A stretch of DNA of 64,000 nucleotides, from positions 124,001 through 188,000 of the forward strand of contig NZ_CP029078.1 in NCBI RefSeq assembly GCF_005222485.1, read 5' to 3'. This DNA comes from Streptomyces griseoviridis (GTDB lineage Bacteria > Actinomycetota > Actinomycetes > Streptomycetales > Streptomycetaceae). Each line of letters starts with the position of its first letter. The stretch's first letter is position 1. The notes below the pieces were generated by a model. It saw nothing but the letters and a program-made list of their open reading frames with translations, searched no databases and was not told the origin of the DNA. This document shows, one piece after another, positions 18,610-26,756 of the stretch. The position numbers and the translations under genes are program-made.

Positions 18610-19065
18610 ATGAAGCGCTCCGGCATCCTCAACGCCGAACTGAGCGGGGCCCTCGCCACTCTCGGCCACACCGATCTGCTGCTGGTCGTCGACGCGGGCT
18701 TCCCCGTGCCGCGCGACGCGCACCGCGTCGATCTCGCGCTCGCCGAGAACCTGCCCGACCTGCGGACCGTGCTCGGTCTGATCGCCGACGAACTGGTCGT
18801 GGAGGGCGTGGTGCGGGCCGAGGACGTCCCCACCCACAACCCGCGGCTGGACGCGTGGCTGCGCGAGCGGTTCACCGGCGCCGAGTTCACCACCCGCCCG
18901 CACGCCGAGGTGCTCGGCGGCCTCGCCCGGCAGGCCAAGGTCGTCGTGCGCACCGGGGCCTTCGAGCCCTGGGGCAACATCGGCCTGTTCTGCGGGGTCG
19001 ACGCGCCGCGCTGGTTCGGCGGCGAGGGCGTCGTCGTCCCCGAGCAGTACGCGTCCAAGGTCTGA
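18610..19065 (+). CDS. rbsD: D-ribose pyranase / RbsD-FucU mutarotase family
   Basis: 151 aa, the full length of RbsD. MKRSGILNAELSGALATLGHTD is the family N-terminus, with the catalytic His in the LGHTD turn; the C-terminal EPWGNIGLFCGV segment is also characteristic, and VVPEQYASKV ends the protein. It interconverts ring forms of the imported sugar so that the kinase receives the correct form. ATG 18610 follows GAAAGGAAA. It lies 90 bases after the ATPase gene and 181 before deoC in the same direction. Confidence 0.93.
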   Translation: MKRSGILNAELSGALATLGHTDLLLVVDAGFPVPRDAHRVDLALAENLPDLRTVLGLIADELVVEGVVRAEDVPTHNPRLDAWLRERFTGAEFTTRPHAEVLGGLARQAKVVVRTGAFEPWGNIGLFCGVDAPRWFGGEGVVVPEQYASKV

Positions 19066-19246
19066 GCGACCTCACCCGTCGCCGGCTGCGCACCACCCGC
19101 CCGACGGCCCGCGCGGCCCGCGCCGCGCACCACCCGCCACCGGCTCCGCCGCACCGGCGGACGTCACCACGCGGCGGCCCCGACCGAGCGGACCGGCCTC
19201 TGCCGGCCGGCCGCCCCGCCGCATTCGATCCCAGGGAGAACACCCC

Positions 19247-19960
19247 ATGTCCGAAACCACCGTCACCGCCTCCGAACTCACGCTGACCCCGGCCGAGTTG
19301 GCGCCCTACATCCAGCACACCAAGATCGACCCGGACGCGTCGCGCGACGAGATGATCGCCCACGCCAGGGAGGCCGTCACGCACGGCTTCAACGCGGCCA
19401 TGGTGCCCGCCTCCTGGCTGCCCGTCGTCGTCGCCGAACTGCGCGGCACCGGCGTCGAGGTCGCCTCCGCGCTCGACTTCCCCACCGTCGGCGTGATGAC
19501 CAGCGCGGGCAAGGCGGCCGAGGCCGCCGAGATAGCCAGGCTCGGCGCCGACCAGCTCGACATGGGCGTGCAGATCGGCTGGCTCAAGAGCGGTCGCTTC
19601 GACGACTTCCGCGAGGACATCGCCGGGGTCGTCCGCGCGAGCGGACTGCCCGTCAAGGTCATGCTCGAACTGCCCCTGCTGACCGACGCGGAGAAGGAGG
19701 CCGCCGTCGAACTGTCCATGGAGGCGGGCGCCGCCTTCCTGAAGAACGCCAGCAGCGGACAGATCGAGACGGCGAACCCGGCGAGCGTGGGCTACCTTGT
19801 CGAGCGGGCGCGCGACGGGGTCCGGGTCAAGGCGTCCGGCTCCATCAAGAGCTACCGGCAGGGCCTGGCCCTGCTGCGGGCGGGAGCCTCGCTGCTCGGC
19901 ACCAGCGCCGGTCTGTCGATCATCACCGACACCGGGGACGAGTCGACGGCCAGCTACTGA
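19247..19960 (+). CDS. deoC: DeoC-family aldolase (deoxyribose-phosphate aldolase-like)
   Basis: 237 aa, TIM barrel. The Schiff-base Lys lies in AAFLKNASSG, where E. coli DeoC has KTSTG, and the second Lys/Gly motif is VKASGSIKS. DQLDMGVQIGWLKSG corresponds to the strand with the catalytic Asp. The Cys of the usual CIYP motif is replaced (AAMVPASW). The Schiff-base lysine is therefore intact while pocket residues differ, so the family call is firm and the exact substrate less so. With a PfkB kinase in the same operon the simplest pathway is deoxypentose phosphorylation, then cleavage to glyceraldehyde 3-phosphate and acetaldehyde. ATG 19247 is preceded by AGGGAG. Confidence 0.88.
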   Translation: MSETTVTASELTLTPAELAPYIQHTKIDPDASRDEMIAHAREAVTHGFNAAMVPASWLPVVVAELRGTGVEVASALDFPTVGVMTSAGKAAEAAEIARLGADQLDMGVQIGWLKSGRFDDFREDIAGVVRASGLPVKVMLELPLLTDAEKEAAVELSMEAGAAFLKNASSGQIETANPASVGYLVERARDGVRVKASGSIKSYRQGLALLRAGASLLGTSAGLSIITDTGDESTASY

Positions 19961-19974
19961 CCTGCCCTCACCAC

Positions 19975-20007
19975 CGTGCCCCGGCCGCCGCCCGCGGCCG
20001 GGGCACG
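19975..20007 (+). terminator. Hairpin between deoC and the GntR gene
   Basis: CGTGCCCCGGCCG (19975-19987) and CGGCCGGGGCACG (19995-20007) make a perfect 13-bp stem with a 7-base loop, 14 bases after the deoC stop. It probably ends or attenuates the operon so that the regulator gene is expressed at a lower level or from its own promoter. Confidence 0.8.
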
Positions 20008-20070
20008 GCCCACCCGAGGCCGGAGCCGTCCGACTCCTCCGGCCCGACGCGAGAAGGAGATGCGACGACT

Positions 20071-20829
20071 GTGACGGCCGACGAACGGGGACTTCCGGGC
20101 ATCCAGCGGGATGTCCCCACGGCGATCCATGTCCAGATCTCGGAACACATCCGGCTGCGGATCGCCGGCGGCGAGTGGCCGGCGCACTATCGCCTCAAGA
20201 GCGAACCCGAACTGGCCCAGGAGTTCGGCGTCAGCCGCGGCACCCTGCGCCGGGCCCTGACCACCCTGATCGAGGAGGGGCTGCTGCGGCAGGTGCGCGG
20301 GCGCGGCACCTTCGTCACCTCGACGACGATCGAACCGGCCATCGCCCAGAAGCTGAGCACCCTCTCCGAGGACTTCGCCAGCCAGGGCGTCGTCACCACG
20401 ACCACGGTCCGCGAGTGCTCGCTGATCGTCCCGCCCCGGCCCGTCGCCGCGCTGCTGGATCTCGCGCCCGGCACGCCGGTGCTGAGCCTGACCCGGGTGC
20501 GCGCCACCGACGAGGGCCCGGTGGCGCTGCTCTCCAACTTCGTGCGCACCGACCTCGCCCCGGGCATCGAGGAGGTCGACTTCACGGCGTCCAGCCTCTT
20601 CGGCGTCCTGGAGGGCACCTACGGTCTGAAGATCGCCACGGCCCGCCGGACGTTCGGCGCGGAGGCCGCCACGGCGGAGGTCGCCGAGGCGCTCGCGCTC
20701 GACGAGGGCGCGCCCGTGCAGTACCTCCAGCAGGTCACCTATCTCGCCGACGACCGCCCGGTGGAGTACTCGGACGTGTGGATCCACAGCGGCCGGCTGC
20801 GCGTCACCTCGCTTCTGGTGCGCCGGTAG
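20071..20829 (+). CDS. GntR/HutC-family transcriptional regulator of the pentose operon
   Basis: 252 aa. Residues about 20-85 are a GntR winged helix with YRLKSEPELAQEFGVSRGTLRRAL (helix-turn-helix) and GLLRQVRGRGTFV (wing). Residues about 95-250 are the UTRA ligand domain of the HutC subfamily, which often binds phosphorylated sugars. GTG 20071 lies 10 bases after GAAGGAGA; an ATG at 20060 is followed by a stop within four codons. Being last in the pentose cluster, it is the natural repressor for the TGTCCAT half-sites upstream of the kinase. This is inferred from position. Confidence 0.9.
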   Translation: MTADERGLPGIQRDVPTAIHVQISEHIRLRIAGGEWPAHYRLKSEPELAQEFGVSRGTLRRALTTLIEEGLLRQVRGRGTFVTSTTIEPAIAQKLSTLSEDFASQGVVTTTTVRECSLIVPPRPVAALLDLAPGTPVLSLTRVRATDEGPVALLSNFVRTDLAPGIEEVDFTASSLFGVLEGTYGLKIATARRTFGAEAATAEVAEALALDEGAPVQYLQQVTYLADDRPVEYSDVWIHSGRLRVTSLLVRR

Positions 20830-20848
20830 GAACCGGTTGCCGCGCGGG

Positions 20849-21775
20849 TCAGCGGGCCGGCCCGCGCTCCTGTGCGCGGGCGCGCAGGAGCAGCCCGACC
20901 CAGCTGCGGAACGGGCGCCAGCCGTCGGCGATCCCGGCCAGTGCGGCGGGGTCGCCGGCGGCGGCCGCGTCGAGGCCGTACTCGGTGGCCATGGCCCGGT
21001 GCAGCCGGGATTCGGTGACGGGGAAGACGTCCGGGTGCCCGGCGCCGCGGATCAGGACGAGTTCCGCCGAGAACGGGCCGATGCCGGGCAGCCGTCGCAG
21101 GGTGCGCAGGGCCTCGTCGGCGGGCAGCGCGCGCAGGGCCCCGGCGTCCAGCTCGCCGTCCAGGGCCGCCTCGGCGATCGCGTGCAGGCGGGCCACCTTG
21201 ACGTCGGTCAGGCCGGGGACGTCGCGCAGGCGGCGCAGCGCCTCGGGGGTGGGGAAGGCGTGCAGTCGCCGGCCCGCCACGTCGACGGCGCGGCCGTGGT
21301 CGCGGGCGATCCTGGCCTTGACGGCGGCTGCCTGGGTCATGCGGACGCGGTGGCCGATGACGGCCCAGGCGGCGGCCTCGTAGGGGGAGCAGAAGAGGAC
21401 CGGGCGCAGTCCCGGGTACTGGGCCAGCAGGCTCGCGACGACCGGGTCGTGCTCGCCGACGGCCGCGAAGCCCGAGCCGTCGACGTCCAGCGAGACGATG
21501 CGGGCGATCTGGGCGCGCGCGGCGCCTGCCGGGGTGGCGTCGGGGCCGGGGTGGACGGTGAACTCGGCGCGCACCGGGGCGGGGGGCCCGCCGGCCGCCG
21601 CCTCCTTCTGGCGCAGGGCGCAGCCGATCACGCCGTGGGCGTCGTCGGCGGGGAAGGCCAGGCGCAGGACCCGGTCGTGATCCTGGTCGTGGGCGGCGGG
21701 GGTGAAGCCTTCCAGGAACCGGATCGACGCGGCCAGGGAGAACGGCCCCGCGGGGGTGAGGGAGGCGGCGGGCAC
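20849..21775 (-). CDS. DNA-3-methyladenine glycosylase II family (AlkA-like, HhH-GPD)
   Basis: 308 aa. The helix-hairpin-helix LRRLPGIGPFSAELVL followed by RGAGHPDVFP is the HhH-GPD DNA-binding and catalytic region. The residue aligning with the catalytic Asp of E. coli AlkA (in its DVFLPDDY segment) is Glu255 in DVFPVTESRL by my reading, so the base-activating acid may be Glu. The N-terminal 110 residues form the AlkA-type beta domain. It excises alkylated bases from DNA. It converges with the GntR gene 19 bases away and overlaps nothing. The VOC gene upstream ends only 3 bases before its start, so the two are probably co-transcribed. Confidence 0.85.
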   Translation of the reverse strand: MPAASLTPAGPFSLAASIRFLEGFTPAAHDQDHDRVLRLAFPADDAHGVIGCALRQKEAAAGGPPAPVRAEFTVHPGPDATPAGAARAQIARIVSLDVDGSGFAAVGEHDPVVASLLAQYPGLRPVLFCSPYEAAAWAVIGHRVRMTQAAAVKARIARDHGRAVDVAGRRLHAFPTPEALRRLRDVPGLTDVKVARLHAIAEAALDGELDAGALRALPADEALRTLRRLPGIGPFSAELVLIRGAGHPDVFPVTESRLHRAMATEYGLDAAAAGDPAALAGIADGWRPFRSWVGLLLRARAQERGPAR

Positions 21776-21778
21776 CGG

Positions 21779-22147
21779 TCAGGCTCCGTGGGCCGTCAGG
21801 ACGTAGCCCTCCGGGCCGGTGAAGGAGAACATCGGGCCGAACGGGCTGTCGGTGACCGGGGTGAGGATCTCGACGCCTGACGTGGTGAGCCGGTCGTGCA
21901 GGGCGTGGGCGTCGGAGGTGGCGAACCAGAGGGCCACGCCGAGGCCGGGGCGGCCGGCGTCCAGGTCAGTGCCGGGCAGCGGCTGCCTGACGGCCATCGG
22001 GATGGGCTTGGTGTCGAAGACGACGGCGCCGGGCGGCGAGGCGGGGGCGCGCCGCAGGCCGAGGTGGTGCTCGCAGAACGCGGCGGCGGCTTCCACGTCG
22101 CGGACCTGGAGGGCCACGAAGTCGGGTCCTTCGATGCGGACGGTCAT
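21779..22147 (-). CDS. VOC-family (glyoxalase/bleomycin-resistance fold) protein
   Basis: 122 aa, one VOC domain with two beta-alpha-beta-beta-beta repeats: FVALQVRDVEAAAAFCEHHLG in the first and LGVALWFATSDAHALHDRL in the second, closing with FSFTGPEGYVLTAHG. Metal-ligand candidates are the Gln/Glu of each half; the substrate cannot be predicted. ATG 22147 has GGAGTCC just upstream. It is divergent from the MarR gene, with one palindrome between them, so it is probably the MarR target, and it precedes alkA by 3 bases. Confidence 0.85.
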   Translation of the reverse strand: MTVRIEGPDFVALQVRDVEAAAAFCEHHLGLRRAPASPPGAVVFDTKPIPMAVRQPLPGTDLDAGRPGLGVALWFATSDAHALHDRLTTSGVEILTPVTDSPFGPMFSFTGPEGYVLTAHGA

Positions 22148-22164
22148 GGTGGACTCCTCGAATC

Positions 22165-22184
22165 AATGTCAGGACTTTGACATT
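22165..22184. promoter_or_regulatory. Palindromic operator between VOC and MarR genes
   Basis: AATGTCA (22165-22171) and TGACATT (22178-22184) form a perfect inverted repeat with a 6-base spacer in the 79-base divergent region. MarR dimers typically bind such 18-20-base palindromes, so autoregulation plus control of the VOC/alkA transcript is the likely function. Confidence 0.65.
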
Positions 22185-22226
22185 CATGACGCTAGGGCAC
22201 GCCCCGGCGGGTGTCAAAATACGAAC

Positions 22227-22688
22227 ATGACGGAGAGAGCTCAGGTGGAACCGCCGCACCCGGCCGACAGCGTCCTCGACCATGTGGGCTACCGGCTCAA
22301 GAAGGCGCACGCGGCGCTGCGCGGCGCCATGGACCAGGCGCTGCGCGCGCACGGTCTGACCGTGCCCCAGTACGCGTGCCTCGAGGTGCTCGCCGCCCGC
22401 CCCGGTCTCTCCAACGCCGAGCTGGCGCGTGCCACCTTCGTCACCCGCCAGTCCATGAACGTCGTCCTGCGGGGGCTCCAGGACAGCGGCCTGCTCACCC
22501 GCCCGGACGTCGCCGAGACCGGCCGCGCCCGCCCGGCGACCCTCACCGACGAGGGTGAGGGTCGGCTGCGGGCCGCGCAGGCGGACGTCTACGCGATCGA
22601 GGCCCGCATGATCCGGACGGTCCCGGACGGCCGGCTGGCCGCGCTCCTCGACGACCTCGACCGGATAGCGGGTGCGCTGAACCCCTGA
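22227..22688 (+). CDS. MarR-family transcriptional regulator
   Basis: 153 aa with the winged-helix core GLSNAELARATFVTRQSMNVVLRGL and a wing GLLTRPDVAETGRARPATLT. The YACLE segment before it is usual for MarR. ATG 22227 starts MTERAQVEPP; the longer open frame upstream is the promoter region. It is divergent from the VOC gene with the palindrome between. MarR proteins often respond to phenolic or oxidative signals, but there is no direct evidence of the ligand here. Confidence 0.9.
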   Translation: MTERAQVEPPHPADSVLDHVGYRLKKAHAALRGAMDQALRAHGLTVPQYACLEVLAARPGLSNAELARATFVTRQSMNVVLRGLQDSGLLTRPDVAETGRARPATLTDEGEGRLRAAQADVYAIEARMIRTVPDGRLAALLDDLDRIAGALNP

Positions 22689-22698
22689 CGCCGTCGGC

Positions 22699-23097
22699 TC
22701 AGTGGCCCGGGGGCAGCAGGCCCTGCACGGACCTGGTGAGTTCGCCGACGGCGACGACGAGCGGGGTGACGGGCTGGACGAAGTCGTTGAGGCGGGTCAA
22801 GGCGCGCTGGATCACGGTGGGTTGGGGCTGCGGCTCTCCGAGTTCCTCGCGCAGGCGCCGCAGTTCACGGGTGGTGGACGCGGGGTCGGCGAGTTCGGCC
22901 AGGTGGGCCTGGAGCAACCGCTCGACCCGCACGAGGAGTTCGGTGGTCCGCTCGGGGTCCTGGAGCTGGAAGGAGACCGGTCCCGAGATCGCCTGGGCAC
23001 CGGGGCCGACGGCCTGGTTGCCCACGTAGTGGGTGCCGCCGCTGATCATGAGCCCGTTGTTGACCGGGGGGTCCTGCCGTCGGTCGTCGTCACGCAT
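22699..23097 (-). CDS. Small soluble protein with NQAVGP motif, unknown function
   Basis: 132 aa. Residues 1-40 contain NNGLMISGGTHYVGNQAVGP, a short Gly/Asn-rich strand repeat; residues 45-90 are a charged amphipathic helix (LLVRVERLLQAHLAEL), followed by a Pro/Gln linker and a hydrophobic C-terminal helix. It resembles actinobacterial DUF5955-like proteins, although I could not verify this. The same NQAVGP motif occurs at the C-terminus of the membrane protein immediately upstream, only 13 bases away and transcribed in the same direction, so the two probably work together. ATG 23097 is used; the upstream extension is Arg/Pro-rich and lacks a ribosome binding site. Confidence 0.7.
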   Translation of the reverse strand: MRDDDRRQDPPVNNGLMISGGTHYVGNQAVGPGAQAISGPVSFQLQDPERTTELLVRVERLLQAHLAELADPASTTRELRRLREELGEPQPQPTVIQRALTRLNDFVQPVTPLVVAVGELTRSVQGLLPPGH

Positions 23098-23110
23098 GGT
23101 GGAGCCCCTT

Positions 23111-24901
23111 CTACTGGGTGGGACGGGCCGTCGGGCCGGGGGCGCCCGCACCGCCCTGCCGGGGGAGGTGCTGGGTGGCGGTCGCGTCGGGGCCGACCGC
23201 CTGGTTGCCGACGATGCTGAGCCCGCCCTGCTGGATGACGCCCTGGTTGAGGATGGTCTGCTGCTGGTCGCGGAGGTCGGTGGTGTCCCAGCCGCGGGCG
23301 TCGAGGAACTCTCGGACGGCCAGCAGGGTGTGGCGCTGCACCAGGGAGAGGATCTGTTGGGCGTCCACGAGTTGGAAGTAGTCGTGGTACTCGGGGCTGA
23401 GCGCCAGCGCCCTGATGCTCGTGCGGGCGCCGAAGTCGTACTCGGGGTCCTGCTCCATGGCCTTGATCTCGTCCGCCATCCACTGGTCGTGGTGGGCGTC
23501 GAAGCGTGACTGCCGGTCGGCGCGCCGCGGCGCGGCGATGAGCTTGGCGCCGGTGTGGCGGAGGGCGTCGACGAACAGGGCCCGTCGCGCGTCCTCGGCG
23601 AGGGGCCCGCGCAGCCGGTCGACGGCGTGGTACTCGGCGCGCACCGGGCCGAGCAGGTGGTTGACGACCCGCAGATGGAGCGTCCTTCCCACGGTGGCGA
23701 AGTGCAGGAAGACGGTCGGGACGATGTCGCCGCCCCACAGCGGCAGGTGGATCGCGAGCTGGTGGCGGAGCGTGCCGGTGGGGCTGAGCATGATCTGCTC
23801 GACCGCGTCGGCGGGCAGCCGGGCCGCCGGGGAGAGCGCCTCCTCCCGGAGGAACCGCTCGTCGTCGCCGATCGTCGTGCCCTTCACGAAGATCCGGTCC
23901 TCGACGACGAGGGAGCCGAGGGAGCCGAGGAAGCCGAGGAAGTCGGCCTGGTCGGGGGTGTCCTGGGGCCGGCCGCCGGTCGTGGCCGCCCCGGGGGTGG
24001 CGTCGTGGTGGCCGGCGATCTCGTGGAGCTGTGCGCGGACGTGGGCGACGAGGTCGGGGACGGTGAACGGCCGCGGTCCCCCGGCGCCGTCCTTCCTGCC
24101 GAGGGCGTCCTCGGCGGGCAGCAGCGGGACGGTCAGCGGCCACTCGGAGAGTGCCTCGGGGTAGCCGACCCACGGGGAGTAGCCGCTGTACACGGTGACG
24201 TTGCCGTCGCGCGCCTCGGCGAGGGCGGTGAGCCGCCCGGCGATCCACTCCTGCGGGGGCGGGGCGGGCGCGTCCGCCGGGTCGAACGCCTCGCGGGTCA
24301 GCCCGGTGCGCAGCAGCAGGTCGACGTCGAGATCGTGGTCGACGACGGTGGCGTACGCGTAGGTCACCGCGGCGAGGAAGGCGAGGGCGGCCGGGACGCC
24401 GTGCAGATAGGCGCCGAGCAGCCAGCCGGTGAATCCGGACAGCGGCAGCGACGAGGCGGTGAGGCCGGCGCAGAGCGTGATGACCACCAGGAGCCCGGCC
24501 GCGGTCCCGATGCTCGTCAACAAACTGCCTGCGGACAGGCGTTGGCCGCGGGCGGCACGATCGCGGACGGCACGGTCGCGGCCGGTCGCCGGGCGCCGGG
24601 GGATTCTGAAGACCAGTGCCACCAGGGCGAGCCACAGCGGGGCGGTGACCGCCACCAGGAGGAAGGAGACGGTCAGGCGCAGATCGCGGCGGTTGTGGAG
24701 CGTTTGGGCCGCCAGGCTGTGTCGGACGACGGCCACCAGGTCGACGCCGGGCGCGGGGACGGCGGCGCTCGCCTCGTCGGCGAGGACGTCCTCCACGACG
24801 CGGTCGGCGAAGGCGTCGTCGAGGTAGGCCGCCGCGCAGAGGTAGCGGGTGACGTCACCCGGCGCTCTCCCGACCGGTAAGTACCCCCGTGCCGTGTTCA
24901 T
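23111..24901 (-). CDS. Large multi-pass membrane protein with C-terminal NQAVGP motif, unknown function
   Basis: 596 aa. Three or four hydrophobic segments fall at roughly 75-100, 140-165 and 180-205; the remaining 390 residues are soluble and probably cytoplasmic. The end reads ILNQGVIQQGG...VGNQAVGP (566-571), matching the motif at residues 27-32 of the next gene product. The soluble part includes PLWGGDIVPTVFLHF and RTLHLRVVNHLLGP segments, which I do not recognise. ATG 24901 is followed by MNTARGYLPVGR; upstream codons are promoter. No enzymatic motif was found. The pair may be a membrane receptor/effector module; this is inference from the shared motif and spacing. Confidence 0.75.
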   Translation of the reverse strand: MNTARGYLPVGRAPGDVTRYLCAAAYLDDAFADRVVEDVLADEASAAVPAPGVDLVAVVRHSLAAQTLHNRRDLRLTVSFLLVAVTAPLWLALVALVFRIPRRPATGRDRAVRDRAARGQRLSAGSLLTSIGTAAGLLVVITLCAGLTASSLPLSGFTGWLLGAYLHGVPAALAFLAAVTYAYATVVDHDLDVDLLLRTGLTREAFDPADAPAPPPQEWIAGRLTALAEARDGNVTVYSGYSPWVGYPEALSEWPLTVPLLPAEDALGRKDGAGGPRPFTVPDLVAHVRAQLHEIAGHHDATPGAATTGGRPQDTPDQADFLGFLGSLGSLVVEDRIFVKGTTIGDDERFLREEALSPAARLPADAVEQIMLSPTGTLRHQLAIHLPLWGGDIVPTVFLHFATVGRTLHLRVVNHLLGPVRAEYHAVDRLRGPLAEDARRALFVDALRHTGAKLIAAPRRADRQSRFDAHHDQWMADEIKAMEQDPEYDFGARTSIRALALSPEYHDYFQLVDAQQILSLVQRHTLLAVREFLDARGWDTTDLRDQQQTILNQGVIQQGGLSIVGNQAVGPDATATQHLPRQGGAGAPGPTARPTQ

Positions 24902-25245
24902 ACCGAACCCCTCCCGTTGTCGCCGAGCGCGAAGCGTCCGGGGGCGCGGACGGGTGAGGGTGGGGCGCGGTGCGGCCGATTCGCGCGGTGCGCGGCGCGT
25001 ACGGTTCGGCGCCTGACGACCGCGCGAGGGCGTCGACGTGCCCTGTTCCCCCGCGACGACTTCCCTGGTGCCCCCGGTCCCCACCCCCGAGATCAGTGGC
25101 CGCACTCTATGGCATCCCCGGTCCCGCCGGGCCCGAATCCCCTTATGTCCACCGCCTGTTGCCCGTCAGCGGCGGATCGGCGACGGATCGGCGGCGGCCC
25201 GCCTCGGGTGCCCGCGCGGGTCGCGCGGGCCCGGAGGGGGACGGT
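24902..25245. other. Non-coding gap with MFS terminator
   Basis: 344 bases between the start of the membrane-protein gene and the stop of the MFS gene, both on the minus strand. It must contain the promoter of the NQAVGP gene pair, although no consensus boxes stand out. CCCGCGCG (25211-25218) and CGCGCGGG (25222-25229) form a stem with a GGT loop 16 bases beyond the MFS stop, a probable terminator. Confidence 0.55.
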
Positions 25246-26454
25246 TCAGTTCAGGTTCGGCTCGGTGGCGTCCGCCGTCGGCCTCGACGACGTGATCACC
25301 TCGGAGGGGCGGCCGCCCCGGTCCATCAGGCCGCCGGTGACGGCGAGCCCGAGTCCCGCGACGGCGAGGGCCGCGCCGACCAGGGTGGGGGCGGCCCAGC
25401 CCCAGCCCGCCGTGATGACGAGACCGCCGAGCCAGGCTCCGGCCGCGTTGGCGAGGTTGAAGGCCGAGTGGTTGGAGGCCGCCGCCATGGTGGGGGCGTT
25501 CTTCGCGTTGACCATGAGCAGCATCTGGACGGGCGTGGTGATGAGGGAGCCCATCGCGCCGATGAACGTGACCGTCACGAGGGCGGGCCAGGTGCTGTGG
25601 ATCGTGAAGTAGAGCGTCACCAGCGCGGCGGCGAGCAGCGCGATCCCGGCGTACAGCGTGGGGCGCAGCGCGCGGTCGGTGAGGGGTCCCGCGACCAGGG
25701 TGCCCAGGGTCATGCCGACGCCGTAGAGCGCGAGGACCAGGGTGGTGGAGGAGTCGGAGATGCCCGTCAGGTGCGTGAGCATGGGGACGAGGTAGCTGTA
25801 GACGGCGAAGAACCCGCCGAAGCCGACCACGGCCGTGGCCAGGCCGATGGCGACCTGCCGGTTGCCCATGGCGCGCAGTTCGTGGCGGATGCCGGACTGC
25901 TCTCCCCTGGGCTGGTGGGGCACGAAGGCGGCGAGCCCGGCGAGGGCGACGAGGCCGATGACGGCGACCGCGCAGTACGCCCACCGCCAGCCCAGTTGCT
26001 GGCCGAGCGCGGTGCCGGCCGGGACGCCGACGATGTTGGCGATGGTCAGCCCGAGGAAGACGCGGGAGACGGCGCGGGCCGCGCGGTCGGGGGCGACCAG
26101 CCGGGAGGCGACGACGGCGCCCACGCCGAACAGGGCTCCGTGCGGGAGTCCGGCGAGGAAGCGGGCGGCGAACATCAGGCCGAAGGTGGGGGCGACGGCG
26201 GAGGCGGCGTTGCCGATCACGAACAGGCCGGACAGCAGGAGCAGGAGGCGCTTGTGCGGGATCCGCGCGCCGATGCCGGTCAGCACGGGGGCGCCGATGA
26301 CGACGCCGAGGGCGTAGGCGGAGACGAGGTTGCCCGCTTGGGGGACGGAGACGCCGAGGCCGTCGGCTATCTGGGGCAGCAGGCCCATGGTGGTGAATTC
26401 GGTCGTGCCGATGCCGAACGCGACGACAGCCAGGGCCAGGAGAGCCAGTGGCAT
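25246..26454 (-). CDS. MFS efflux transporter, DHA1 family (AraJ/NepI-like)
   Basis: 402 aa with twelve hydrophobic helices. FGIGTTEFTTMGLLPQIA in TM1 is typical of the AraJ/YdhP/NepI efflux group. The TM2-TM3 loop motif A is GARIPHKRLLLL, and motif C-like GVPAGTALGQQLGWRWAY follows in TM5. ATG 26454 begins MPLALLALAV directly in TM1, with a GAAAGGTCC sequence upstream. Likely a proton-driven exporter of sugars, nucleosides or drugs; the substrate is not predictable. Confidence 0.9.
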   Translation of the reverse strand: MPLALLALAVVAFGIGTTEFTTMGLLPQIADGLGVSVPQAGNLVSAYALGVVIGAPVLTGIGARIPHKRLLLLLSGLFVIGNAASAVAPTFGLMFAARFLAGLPHGALFGVGAVVASRLVAPDRAARAVSRVFLGLTIANIVGVPAGTALGQQLGWRWAYCAVAVIGLVALAGLAAFVPHQPRGEQSGIRHELRAMGNRQVAIGLATAVVGFGGFFAVYSYLVPMLTHLTGISDSSTTLVLALYGVGMTLGTLVAGPLTDRALRPTLYAGIALLAAALVTLYFTIHSTWPALVTVTFIGAMGSLITTPVQMLLMVNAKNAPTMAAASNHSAFNLANAAGAWLGGLVITAGWGWAAPTLVGAALAVAGLGLAVTGGLMDRGGRPSEVITSSRPTADATEPNLN

Positions 26455-26697
26455 GGTGCAGGTGGACCTTTCGGGGACAGCGGCGGGGAGACGAGGGAGC
26501 GGAGCGGGGATGCGGGGAGCAGGGGCGGACGGGGAGTGTCCGCCGACTGCGACCCCCGTGACCGTTTCTGTCCAGCGTCCTTGCCGGCAAAGCCCCGGAG
26601 CGTGCAGCAATGTGGTGCGGTCGCGCATTCCATGGTCGGGGTGTGTCGTTCAGTGATCCATGTCACGGGCGGGCGCGCGGCGCCGGTGAGGCGGGGG

Positions 26698-26737
26698 CGC
26701 CCCGGCCGCCGTCGTCTCCCTGACGGTGGCCGGGGCG
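26698..26737 (-). terminator. Terminator hairpin of the spherulin-4-like gene
   Basis: CGCCCCGGCCGCCGTC (26698-26713) pairs with GACGGTGGCCGGGGCG (26722-26737) over 16 positions with one G-T pair and an 8-base loop, 19 bases past the stop of the gene at 26757. The rest of the 302-base gap 26455-26756 contains the MFS promoter region and no gene. Confidence 0.75.
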
Positions 26738-26756
26738 TTCCGCGCGGTCCCGCGGT

